From Gracilaria domingensis (Eukaryota; Rhodophyta; Florideophyceae; Gracilariales; Gracilariaceae), in the NCBI GenBank assembly GCA_022539475.1, contig VCMS01000237.1, positions 1-64,000 of the forward strand: a stretch of DNA of 64,000 nucleotides. Reading direction: 5' to 3'. Each line of letters starts with the position of its first letter. Position 1 is the first letter of the stretch. Positions 52,441 to 63,599 of this stretch are shown piece after piece. The notes under the pieces were generated by a model. It made no database searches and was not told the DNA's origin. It saw only the letters and a list, made by a program, of their open reading frames with translations. The translations under genes and the position numbers were made by a program.

Positions 52441-53298
52441 ATGTCAGGTATCATCATTTTCCCGCGTGCCATATTCTATGATTCTATCGATGTACTGGTT
52501 GCAGGGCTCCGCTTCCCAAAGGTCGCTGTTTACCTGGCCAGAGCCATACACCACTCAGTGTTCTTAACGACACCGGACCCCTACTTCGCCGCATGTGCGG
52601 TATATATTGCTGCAAGTCGTTCTGACCATATCCCGCAGAAAACGCTCTTCGAACTGCTGTTAGCGGCATACTCCGATGAACTTTACTACTCGTATTATTT
52701 TGTACACGACGTTGATGCAGAGCTCGACAGTTATCTTCCCCCCGACGAGCTTCGTATCATTCATGAACGGACCCAAACACCATTCCCGCCCCATCAGTCA
52801 CACAAGGCTTTCATGGTTACGGCTCACGTTTGGCGTGAATACGATTCTCTACTATCGCGTGATGTTTGTCACAAGAGTCCGCTCATTTCGAAAGTTTTGT
52901 GGCTTTTTTATCTGATAGTCAAGGCTTCAATCTTGTCGCCGTCTGAGAGGGACACATCTCGGTGGCACTCGTATAACCTCATGTTGTCATGCCTCTTAGA
53001 GTCCGGCTTTGTCGCCAGCGACGATCCTAAAGACGCAATATTTCGCGCCACGGGTAACATGCCACTCGCGTTACAGGATTATCAACAAGATCTTGGTTCT
53101 CAGTTAGACAGTTCCATCCGAGATATGTTACCGCTTTACGCGGCCACTCAAGAAGTATTGGAAACGTATTACATGGCCTTGAATAACACCTATTTTGAAG
53201 AGATCATTACCAATCCTCGCTATATAGGAACTGATGAGCGTATCTTTTTGACTGTTCCCTGTTCTAACCATCTCCACCACCCCAACTTTGTCGATTGA
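52441..53298 (+). CDS. retinoblastoma-N-like (double cyclin-fold) protein, intact paralogue 2
   Basis: An intact 285-residue frame with start context CATAACAATGTC, conserved with the 45588 copy. DPYFAACAVYIAASRSD looks like the second helix pair of a cyclin fold (compare ACALYVACR of p107). VLWLFYLIVKASIL and HSYNLMLSCLLESGF look like the second fold. The C terminus (RYIGTDERIFLTVP) is shared with paralogue 1 only weakly. It ends well before any pocket domain. It has a nearly identical broken copy 6.9 kb upstream. Family call is tentative; gene status is firm given the length and the conservation between paralogues. Confidence 0.62.
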   Translation: MSGIIIFPRAIFYDSIDVLVAGLRFPKVAVYLARAIHHSVFLTTPDPYFAACAVYIAASRSDHIPQKTLFELLLAAYSDELYYSYYFVHDVDAELDSYLPPDELRIIHERTQTPFPPHQSHKAFMVTAHVWREYDSLLSRDVCHKSPLISKVLWLFYLIVKASILSPSERDTSRWHSYNLMLSCLLESGFVASDDPKDAIFRATGNMPLALQDYQQDLGSQLDSSIRDMLPLYAATQEVLETYYMALNNTYFEEIITNPRYIGTDERIFLTVPCSNHLHHPNFVD

Positions 53299-55029
53299 TC
53301 GACAATTAGGTTCTTTCATCGACGGAAGCGTCAATGTTGTCATAACTTCATCGTCGACGTCGTCTGCTGCCAATGGATCTTGTTTCCGTCAATGACATCA
53401 GGTCGTCCACAAGGATTTAACACTCTGCATGTTCAGGACAAGCAGTAAAATCATCCACGCCACCGCTTTCCTGCAGCAAGAGAGTCTAGCAAAATGAAGA
53501 GCAGAGCACGAGAAGTCACATTCCTCGTCGCACACGACGCAGAGGTACTGCCGATACTCCATTACGCATGATAAGCTTTTTCAAACGTTTCCAAAACTGT
53601 TCTAAAGGACTTGTGCGATACATTGTTCTCGTTTTCTAATAAATTCCTCACATTCCCAAGACCGTTTCACATTAGATGTGGTATCCATGAGAGCAAATTG
53701 CATTGGTTCACCAGTTCCAGCTGCGGTCTTGTACGCATATGATGATAAACCTACCAGCGGAATCTCTGGGACAACTTCTCATGCGGCTCTACAAAAGAGC
53801 TTGTTCCTGAAGAAAAATGTGTGTCGAAACGCGAAAAGAAGCAGATCACGTCTGCACGCTTCTCATTTCAGTAGACTTTTCTCACAACTGCATCTCTGCG
53901 CTTAAATCTATGAATACGTGCCGACGATGCAAGCTGTGTCTTTTGCAAGGCGTACAAGGCTTTACCGTTTCCATGAACGGCAAAGTAGCACTTCTCCCGA
54001 CAAACTGTTCCAAGGGCACACGTCAGTGAAGAAAAGTATTGCCTCAAGAGTCTCAAATGAACTTTGCTTGATCTAAGGGAACGAACAAAGACTAGAAGCC
54101 CAATTCAATGAACAAGGTATCTATACAAACACGTGGAAGAACCTCAACTCGGGAAGTGATTTTCAGTAACTGGTATTCAAAGATTTCACTTAATAACTTA
54201 TGGCGGCATGAAAATCTGTCAGGCTTCTCTTACTTCTTCTCAGGTAATTTCATGTCCCGTTGATGAGTTCTCACACTCCCCCATATCGACACTAGTTATT
54301 CTCCCGAAATCACCAACTTCAAAAGTTGGATTGTAAGACTGCTCCGAAAAAGAGCCTTCTGATTTGCGAGACAGCACAGAGGCTTGTGGGGCATCGATAA
54401 TATAACTGCAGTAGTTTCTGAGGATGGAAGAAGCTGGAAATCCTTCGATAGAAGCATCACGAATCTTTGAGAGTATTCTGCGTTAAAAATCTCGTAACCT
54501 TCATTTATTAACGAAGTTGGAAACAAGATCGAAGGAGCTAGTTTGGACACCGAAGTTCTCAACATCAAGACATTCTGTACTCTTTACTTTTTGCAATATA
54601 TCCTTGAGTTCAGCCGTAAATGACAAATTTGGCATGGACTGCAACCTCGACTACTTCATGTTCTGATCTCCATCGTTCACAAATCGTCCTTATTTCTAAG
54701 AACAAAATCTAGCAGCTAAAGTGCATGTTATATTATCCTGATGTCCAGTTATGGAACACTCCAACATATATACTTGGTCCCTATTGTTACCGAAGACTTC
54801 CCGATTTGATCCGAAGTCTCGTCCCTGATCGGATGGGCCTCTTATTGGTACTTTGCTTGTTCAAAGCAATCTGGTGTGAGATCCATGCCAGCCTAGCGAT
54901 CCTTCTCGGAAGCGAACGTACTAATAGGTGTGGTACCGTTACTGTGGCATATAAAACGCGAAGATCGTTATACGTTCTAGTGACCAGAAGAATAGCAGGA
55001 TGAATCTCCCTTCGCTAAAGCAGCATCTA
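53299..55029. other. flank of paralogue 2 and stretch without recognised genes
   Basis: 53270-53580 matches the flank of the broken copy. Frames at 53678-53905 and 53817-54029 (DHVCTLLISVDFSHN, CRRCKLCLLQGVQGF) look partly coding but change phase. A minus-strand frame at 54296-54568 shows no domain. Confidence 0.3.
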
Positions 55030-55256
55030 TGATGGAGTGTGATGTCAGTGTTTCAGGAGCTGGAAACAGAGGTAGCACCAACTGCGTTCCTGTATGAAGC
55101 GCAGTGCTTACAAAACGCATAGCTCGCTTTATTGTAGTCTGTCGCGCCATTCCGAGGTATCTCCCTTCGCCGCGTACTCAGAACGGAAGCAAGTATCCTC
55201 GGAAGCATAGGCGTACGCATAGCTTGTCTGACTGACCTCTCCGCACGATTGGTCAT
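55030..55256 (-). pseudogene. LpxC 5'-end fragment, copy C
   Basis: It aligns with 29579-29796 at high identity (CTCGCTTTATTGTAGTCTGT is shared). The rest of LpxC is absent. The divergent neighbour is again a CRTISO-like copy, so the arrangement was duplicated as a block. Confidence 0.7.
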
Positions 55257-55461
55257 ACTTTCGCTCCGAATCTAGGTTTGTGCAGATTATCTCACACGTG
55301 ATTAAAATAATTCTACCTCAATCCCCCGAGTCGATCATCATGATCCCGCGGAAAGACCTCTTCCACGGTACTACTAGTTCGTAGCGTTCACATTAGGGGA
55401 GTTAACTCGTCTCGAGAATTCAGATGGGGTACTTGACACTGCAGTGAGTCATTTGGCAGAC

Positions 55462-57358
55462 ATGGTTCTCGCCTTCAGTTCGCTCGCTGGGGTGTCGCTT
55501 TGTGACAAGCGGGCTCGAATCAGTCAGTAAGAGGCATTCCCTCACTGAACATCAAAAGCTCATGCGAGCTATGTTAAAGTTTCAACCCGAAACTCGTTAT
55601 CAGACGAAAGTTACCACGTTATCACAATCGGCTCAGGACTCGGCGGGCTTTGCGCATCAGCGTTGCTCTCCACATATAGTCTTCGCACACTTACACTCGA
55701 GTCTCATACCGAGCCAGGTGGTGCTGCTCACTGCTTTTCGAGAAGAACCGGTCTCGGCACCCTAACTTTTGAGTCATGCACCTTTTCTCTGGTCTTCAGT
55801 CTCTCCCTCTGACAACCGTATGTATCATGTGCTGCGTGCCGTAGATGCCCGACTTGACGTCACTTGCTACAATTCCCAGGTTGTGTTACGACGAGACACT
55901 TAATTTCGAACAACACTTCGAGCTCGAGAACCCGTTTTTGAACAACTACTCAACGCAGCCGCGGTACCAACTGCCCAAATCGAAATGAGCAATCCTACGA
56001 ATGCTTTGCGCCATCCGTATTAGCTCTGGCGGCTCTACGTGCCTGTGATGTTACTGTTTCTCTTCGAGTTGCTTCCCAATACATACTATCCCCAACTTCT
56101 TTGTCCCACATCCCACGCATATCTCAACTGTCACGCCCCTTCTCCACAGTTCTAGATCGCTTCGTGTCTGAAGATTTTGCCCGCAACTTAATGAACCTTT
56201 TATGCTTCCTACTGGCCTGTAGTAAATTGGGGGAAGTGGCCGTGCCAGGACTCGAACCTGTGTCACGGGCTTCGTGAAAAAGTACTCACGGTGCTCACCC
56301 GCTGAGCTATGGCCGCTCATGTGCTTGCCCGGGGCACATGGCTGGAGGTGTTGAAGTACTGATAGTGTCTTCGATCTGCAGCTCGCTGACACTACATGGC
56401 CGGAACAACAACAGATAAAGTCCCTGTTGCTGAGGCAGCATTCATGTTTCGCGAGTGGCTCGGTGATGGCGCTGTTCTTGGTGCTCCTGTCCTACAGCGA
56501 CCTGTCGGTGGGGCTTCCGCAGTAGCAAAGTCGCTCATCGAAGCCATAGAAAGTCGGAATGGTGTTGCGCAGACAAGATCACATGTGAATCGCATTCTTA
56601 TTGAAGCTGGCCGAGCAACTGGAGTACAACTAAAGTCTTGTCGTACAATCAGAGCCAAGAAAGCTGTCATTTCGAATGTCTCTGTGCTGGATGTTCACCG
56701 TTTGCTGCCGGGATGGAATACCCACGTTGAAGAGCCTCGGAAGGAAGGAAGCGGTGGCGAAATTGCCCATCTTTCATGCACTTTCACATTTCATTAGACA
56801 CAGCAGAAGATATTCGGTCTCGTTTGCCCCATGCACTCTGGAGCCGAACTATACTAGCGCTGGAGACTGGTAGTTTCAATTAGAGCATCCGGATAATGTT
56901 GTTCTTATCAGTATGCCTTCTGTATTAGACCAAGATGCATGCTCAGCTGTTCAAGCTGTGTTACACGCTTACAAATCGCCAACTGAACCATTCGAGGACT
57001 GGAGCTCATGGGAACCCGGCACTCCGGAGTACGATGAATTCAAAGATAAGCTTTCTCAGGTTTTGTAGAGAGCAGTTAATCGCTTCTTCATCACTGTCAT
57101 TTGTCCAAAAGCATACATTTAGCTTATTGGTACCCCATAAACGCATGCCCGATTTATTCGTCGACGAAAAGGTTCATACAGGCCGAAGGTTGACGCAAGT
57201 ATGCCCGGTTTAGGGCTTCCACTTCCTAGATCGGGAGCCTACCCAGAGCGAATTTATTGCATCGGTGACGGCGTGTTTCCTGGGATCGGGGTACCTGCGC
57301 TAGCTGGAAGCGCATGGATAGCAGCCAACGGATTAGTGCTTGCTCAAGAATTTGTGAT
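55462..57358 (+). pseudogene. CRTISO-like gene, decayed copy C
   Basis: It aligns with 29999-31727 throughout, including GGCTCAGGACTCGGCGGGCT (the FAD-binding motif), the EAIESRNGVAQTRSH segment and the FPGIGVPALAGSAWIAANG end. Many frame changes and stops occur (for example the small deletion near 56010 and TAG near 57066). A 179-bp element interrupts it at 56218. Still, long stretches are over 90% identical by eye. Confidence 0.85.
56218..56396 (-). mobile_element. 179-bp short element with tRNA-like promoter and TGGCC target duplication
   Basis: TGGCC flanks both ends (56213-56217 and 56397-56401), and the intact copy at 30.76 kb shows the empty site. The minus strand carries TAGCTCAGCGGGTGAGC (A box, D-arm) and CAGGTTCGAGTCCTG (B box, T-arm) within 56240-56316. 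The acceptor halves pair poorly. The ends TGTAG and CTACA are inverted. The end block GTGTCTTCGATCTGCAGCTC is shared with the 46-bp element at 27800. This fits a tRNA-derived SINE, or a small LTR-like unit with a pol III promoter. Confidence 0.75.
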
Positions 57359-57399
57359 GAATATAAGTTTCTGGGGATCCAGCCTTCTTTCTTCTCCAA

Positions 57400-57700
57400 A
57401 GATATCAACTTCGTGCAGTACATACGCAAGTACAGGCCATGGCAGATTTACGTATCGCATAGGACGGGAAATTTTGTTTCTGTGACGGATAAGGTGGCTG
57501 TCTGTTTTTGGCGGCAGAAAGGCTCCTAGTGCCAAAAGACTCCTAATTTTCGGGACGCGGAGCGACTCCGGGCAATTGTGTTGTCATTATTTCGGGCAAA
57601 GTGTAGTCTCTCTGAATCTGAACAAAAATTTGAGACATTCCCCGCTTTGACGAGTGACGAAGACGCAGATTTCGTGACGATTGAAGAACTTTGAAATATA
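57400..57700 (+). pseudogene. third copy of the unrecognised coding repeat
   Basis: It contains RPWQIYVSHRTGNFVSVTDK and then AIVLSLFRAKCSLSESEQKF, followed by FETFPALTSDEDADF. It matches 17645-17960 (minus) at nucleotide level and 32620-32859 (minus) at peptide level. One internal stop. It directly follows the decayed CRTISO copy in the same orientation. Unknown family; transposon origin is possible. Confidence 0.5.
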
Positions 57701-58327
57701 GTTTGCAGAATCGCATTTACTTCTTGAATAAAAACTTTATGTCTTTCAAAGGTCGACTTAAAAGATCCGCAATGCATAACGTCCGAGACATATTTATATC
57801 AGACTCTACAAACTTCAGAAGGCTTTATATCTCGATCATATCTCATCTGCTATCATTTTTGAAACGGTCATGTTCGCATCGCAACGCAGCTACTTTTGTA
57901 GGTGGACGTTTCGGTCTGTGCTGTCTGACGTCGTCTGTTATAGGTAGCCTTGATCTGATGTCGAGAGGTGATTTAAAATTAGTGCGGCATCCTCTAGGGT
58001 TTGTTGATAGTTAGGCAGTTTAAAGACTATATGGCTGTGTGAATTAAAAACGAACCAATAGCAAGTTTATTACAACTGCGTAGGTATAAAAAATTAGCCC
58101 TGGTGGCTTTGCTCCTTATAAAACATTTTATCTTGGCCTAAATCGTTTTTCGGTGCTATTCCAAGCTGTTTCACATTTGTGAGCATGCAAATCATTCAGC
58201 TGCACTTGTCGGCTGCGAAACTGATCTATAGTTGTTTGCTGTGGATTGAGTGTTTTCTTGGTTGTGTAAACCGATACATTAGTTTCAATTCTCCCACATT
58301 TGGCTCATATGTTTCTTACTAATGTAT
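57701..58327. other. stretch without a supported gene
   Basis: A plus-strand frame (57691-58014) may continue the coding repeat, but it has no conserved partner here. AT-rich afterwards. Confidence 0.3.
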
Positions 58328-58493
58328 TTAGAACGATTCAAAGCCTCTCGACGGGGTTTAAGTGATGACGTGATGTGCTCAACAGTTTATCATGATAATC
58401 ATGGTAAACGGTTTTGCACATGATAATCATGATAAACGATTAAGCACATCACGTCGTCATTCAAACCCAGTCGAGAGACAAAAAATCGTTTCA
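58328..58493. repeat. long imperfect palindrome (foldback), about 70-bp arms
   Basis: CTCTCGACGGGGTTTAAGTG at 58345 is mirrored by CATTCAAACCCAGTCGAGAG ending at 58477. The arms continue inward through TTTATCATGATAATCATG and outward through AACGATT. About 10-12 mismatches in all. No coding content; a foldback or MITE-type insertion. Confidence 0.8.
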
Positions 58494-58635
58494 CAGCCAG
58501 CAATCATTACCGTACTGCAACTACCACTGATAGTGCGACTCCCAGGTCATTTTTTGTGCATTATGAATTGTCGATGATAGTAAGCAGCTTGAACAGCAGA
58601 AATGTCAAAACTCGGACTTAGTGCTGAAGTCGTTG

Positions 58636-59130
58636 TCACAGTTTGAGTGTTCGATACACTGCGCTAATCCTGCGCAACACGTTTGTATCAATTCGATATA
58701 TCGAATTTATACACTTGTCTAGATTATGATTGTGTTTTGCCCTTTTACTTGTCTTGTCGACGCTCATCCTCTCTTCGACTTCTCTGGTAGAAATTGTGTC
58801 TCGCAACAGTAAACTATACTGCCGCACCCGACCTGTGTCGGAGTGCCCGCGTCGTTTCTCTTCGCTCACCGTTCCTGTGAACAGCTTAGAGACCTGTGTC
58901 TCTTCGCCGAGCATCAACATTGTGTTGATTCCTGACAAGAAAGAGCTGGGTTGAGAAGATTTTGAAGTCACAAATTTCAGATACGAATGAGCAAACTCAG
59001 TTACGTTTGACTCTACCATCTTGGTATTCTCTCGTTTTGCGTCACGCTTCAACGACAAAATAGAATAAAACCGTTTACTTGTGTAGCGATTAGATACGAT
59101 ATTTGAGATATCTCCCCTTATGATCATCAT
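58636..59130 (-). CDS. hypothetical protein, 164 residues
   Basis: An open minus-strand frame, Ser/Lys/Arg-rich (VESNVTEFAHSYLKFVT, EEKRRGHSDTGR, VEERMSVDKTSKRAK). No domain, signal or homologue recognised. Its length is notable for AT-rich surroundings but does not exclude chance. Confidence 0.25.
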   Translation of the reverse strand: MMIIRGDISNIVSNRYTSKRFYSILSLKRDAKRENTKMVESNVTEFAHSYLKFVTSKSSQPSSFLSGINTMLMLGEETQVSKLFTGTVSEEKRRGHSDTGRVRQYSLLLRDTISTREVEERMSVDKTSKRAKHNHNLDKCINSIYRIDTNVLRRISAVYRTLKL

Positions 59131-62100
59131 TTTGTTCTTCTGTTAATGAACAGTATCTAGTAAGAAATTCTTATGAAGGTCATAAACTCTTTTATATTAT
59201 TTGTAAGTCTAATGAACTGAGAAGACCTTAGACATCTCTTCAGCAGTGACTTCATGACGGGATGGAGTCGAGGAAATGTTTCGTAAAAGTCCCTACGCAG
59301 CTCTTTTTCTAAGATCTTCCTTTCAAATTGAAGAATAACAATCTGATTTGGTTTTGCTTTCATCGTTGAACAGACATATTGTCAATGTAATCGGAATTAA
59401 CATGCATTGTTGTAGATAAGTCTATTCTTTAGAGGTCATTGAGCATATAAAATAGCCTAAATATTTGCATTGGGACTATGTACCAAATATCAATCGATTT
59501 CATATTCTTTTATTTCGTAATACTTTTTTTCAATCAACCTCAACAGGCTTCTTTTTTTTCCTTACAGGCTTCTTCTCTTTCACGTTGCCGCTAAACTCAT
59601 TTGCCATGCCTCATCACAGGCTTTCTACAGATACTGGTAACCAATTACAGTGAACGGCCGTGACATACCTCTTGGGATCTTTAACAAAAAGATTATTGGA
59701 AAGAACTGGAGTTGTTGAACTAGTTTTTTTTGTAGAAATTCCCAATGCGGGTTTTTGGGCTACACAATATACTCAATGAACTCTCAGATGTCAATTATAT
59801 GTACGGCAATGCATATTGATTCAGATTACGTCAGATATATCTCATTTACCACGGGGGAGCACGGGAAAACCGCTTAGTTCTCAAATATTCTGTTGTAAAG
59901 TTGGTGTGGGTAAAAAAATCGTATTGGTCACGTAGAATCAAAATGAATTGCATTGCTGTATTCCAAATGTTCGCTAGCGTTTGAAAGTATGCAAGAAACT
60001 TGCCTACAACGCACATTTTTGAAAGCGGGAAGAAATTTTTCATGAATACATTTTTGTAGACGACGTGAATGTTTCTCCGAACATTTTAGTACACAAAAGT
60101 TTCTTTTATTTCTATGGGCAGGTCCATGTCTATGTTTAAATTTTCATTGTGTAGCAAAACGATATATGAGCAGTACGAAAAAGATATCTTGAAGTTGTAC
60201 AACTACCACCGCTTTGCTAAGCAGTATAAAAATGTATATAATGCAAAAAACGCTATTTTGGAACAAAATGCGCAATGTTTGTTTTAGTTTATCTTTTTCC
60301 TGGCTGTACGGTTGAAGCCAATACTTTTGTTCTCTGTGTATCTTTGCATGAGCATCAAATTTGGACAAATAGATTACAGTTCTTGAATATGGACAAAGAC
60401 ATATTGCAGGTTCTTGAACACGCTCTGCAAATATTTGAAGTATGCGGCGATACATTAACCTGTAACATTTTATTAAAGCATCCCGTTGTTTGCATCTTAC
60501 AGCTTACATTTTACAGTGCCTACATGAAACGTGACACCAGCACAAGGAAAAAGAATTCTATGAAAATAAAGAAACAAATACTCATACAGCACTTTATTTG
60601 ACGAACCGACATTCTTCTTAAGGCGTATCATTTGAGGACATGTTGCGTTTCCCGTGCTCCCCTGAGAATGATTCAAATCAGACTGTTTGTCTCATGCCTG
60701 TATTTTATAACGCATATGCACAAAGGTATCTTGCTAAGCATACCAGTTTGAACCAAAAAGCATCGCGTTCGGATCTCTAAACAATATCGACACTTTTCAA
60801 GACAAAGATGAACTTTGAATGCATGCCTCTGAACCACTCGAAACTTTTCAAACTGTTTTTCAAAGAAATCAGAGAAACAAACTGAGAGTAAGGCCTTAGT
60901 TGCTCGGAAGGTTAATCCTTACAACGGATGCATGCAACAATAAAAATTCTTTGATTCTAGATGGGTTCTAAACAGAACCAAATTTTTGGATTAAACTGGA
61001 GAACGTTTGTTCATGGCGCATATCACAGAATTTTAAAAATCAAGCATTACATTAAAGTACAAAACGTTTCCAAACTTATTTGAAGGAGGACCCCTTGAAT
61101 TAGATTGTGAGCGTTAAAAGACGCTTAGCTGCCGAATCAGGAAAGAAAATGTGCATTAGACTATTTGTATTAGAATAGTTATAGAACAGAATAATTGGTG
61201 CTTAAGAGTAGATAAGACTTCTAAGCGTCTGTGAAAGGTACAAGACAAAAAAAATATTTGCAGCAATAGAATGGTCTTAACAACAATATTTTCTTTATAT
61301 CGCATTTCTTAAATTATACATCTAAATGTAAGAATTTCAAATCCAAATTCGTCAAGTTTTAACTAGCACGTAGCGTTTTGGAGGCAAAGAACTGTTCTAC
61401 AACTTAGAAATAACTTGGGCAAGCTTCTGTACCAGCTATCATCAGCGGCTAACAAACCAGTAAGTTGTCAACTTGACATTAACTACTAGCTAGACAATGT
61501 CAAGGTCTCAGATCCGCGGAACAAATTTGTAACGTGCACGTTCTGGAGCTGCTGTTTGTTCCACACAAAATAATGAATCAAAATATCTTAAAGGCCTCTA
61601 TGGAAATGTTTTTCGTCTAATTATATTATTTAATGAAAATATGTACTACAAAAAGCATCCAATTTGGAATAGATTAGAGCTTCGAGTGTGTCGTGAGTGA
61701 AAGGTCAAATTAAAGCTCTTTAATGCATTATAGAATTGAGCCCCGGCAAAATGGATTTTAAGAAGTCCCAAAACCTTTAAGATATTCATCCAGTTTATCA
61801 CGGTTTATGTTGGTAACATTCGTGCCATATTCCAGGAAAACTCGTGAATTTCGTAAAATGAACGGATAATGTAATTAAATGGGATGCATATAATGTAACT
61901 TTGCAAAATACTACAAAGCTGAGAGACAAATGTTTGAGAATATCTGGTTTAGTTTTTTCTTTTTTAATCTGCATTGTTCCAGAAGGGTATTGTCACGCAA
62001 ACTAGCGTGCCTAAAAACAGCAATGACCGATAAACCCTACTCAATTATTTTAATGATAGCTTCAGAAGTCATCACTGATAACATTTGAAGTTAACATGAT

Positions 62101-63599
62101 GAGTTGGGTGATAAGTTCGAACTTACCACATTTCAAAGCCTTGGCTCTTCGTCGTAGAAGCCGAAGACATCTAAGTCTTTCTCTGTTCTCCTAATACTTC
62201 ATTGAAATCAAAGTAGTTTTTAAATGTAGAAAGCCAAATTCAAACCACAGAATTCTAAAAATAGTATATTTTTGATTTTCTTCTAACTTCAACAATATGA
62301 TATTTGATAAGCTTGGCTAGTATTTGCTCTTTTTCTTAACGGTTTTGAGCTCTCAATACGTATTTTGTAGTACTTGATTGAGATCAATGTCTCGTGCGAT
62401 AACGTGGTTAAGCCTATCTCAGGCAACCTGAGCAAAGCCATCAACGTAACATCTGATTATTGTTTAGTATTGAGGCACCACTGCTTGCTGAATGAAGGAG
62501 ACAATGTAAGGGTATGGAAATGCGAAAAAAAGGAAAGCAAAGGAGGGAACGGGCACACTCATTGAGAACGTTGCTCTGTGTGAGTTACTATCCATTGTGA
62601 GTAGGGTGGCTTTTTAATGTCACCCCTGCCAAGATAGGTTTAGACCCGACTTGATGGATTCTTAATCAATTAAGAGATTGTCGCACATGCCTGCTTGGAC
62701 TTGGCACGACTTTCTGACTAGGCAACTATCCGGATAACCAAGAAACTCACATACAGTACAAACAAACAGAAGAAAACGCATTTGCGAACAATTCCGTCCA
62801 GATAAGACTGGCGTCACGCAGAGGCAGCATGTACTGCATTTCTGTACGTCAACAGTGCTAAGTGCGCTGGGGATCGCGGGGAGATGGGGGAAAAGGCAAC
62901 ACTTGCACTCTTTACAGTGAGCGCTAAATATAAAATGGTTTCTTCGCATTAAATTTAATCGCGTGTGTACATTATTGGGCATTGCTGTAACAGTACAAAA
63001 ATGTATTACATTAAAGTAGTTCCGCCTTGCGACCAAATATAATTACATTTTAAGCTTTGTAAGAATTCTGCGTCACCCAGAGCATTCGTGTCTCAGAATT
63101 CGCGTTATAGTAGAGAAGATTTTGTAAAACCTTCATGTTGCCATAAATACAAAAATAGAAAGTCTAAACAAAACTATTCATGCAAAAAGTTGAAAAATAC
63201 AAGGTGTACTAGTAATATAGCAGAAAAAATATGTAAAACCTGTTGAAGAAAAATTTTTTATGGCATAATACGAAGTGATATTTCTGCTCAAATAGCCTGT
63301 TTTTCCTGACTTACACTACCGTAGCTTGCAGGAAACACCAGAACTTGTATTGAAGGAGCAATATCTTGCAAATGTTGAAGAAAGTAGAACAATGTTCGTC
63401 TAAAGTGTCGTGCCAAGTGTTGCATGACGTGTTAGTTACAGTGCGTGTCTTGGGTTTACAGTTCGCATGGGCGCGGCTTGTTCATGTGTGGACGCGGCGG
63501 CGTCCTAACGTAGTGGACGAGAAACAGTTAGATTCTCACGTCAACACAGGTTAGTTTTAACGCGAGCATGCGTAGGATCAAGCTAGTAGATGTAGCACA
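59131..63599. other. long AT-rich stretch, nothing recognised
   Basis: Frames up to about 124 codons occur (for example 62662-63036 minus, Cys-rich) but without domains, start context or repeat partners. No tRNA, rRNA or strong palindrome was seen. Confidence 0.4.

Noticed and set aside
56240-56316. Functional tRNA gene on the minus strand
   Set aside because: A and B boxes are good, but acceptor pairing fails and it lies inside a mobile element with target duplications.
62662-63036. Cys-rich 124-residue secreted protein
   Set aside because: No signal peptide, irregular Cys spacing, no copy or context; probably chance.
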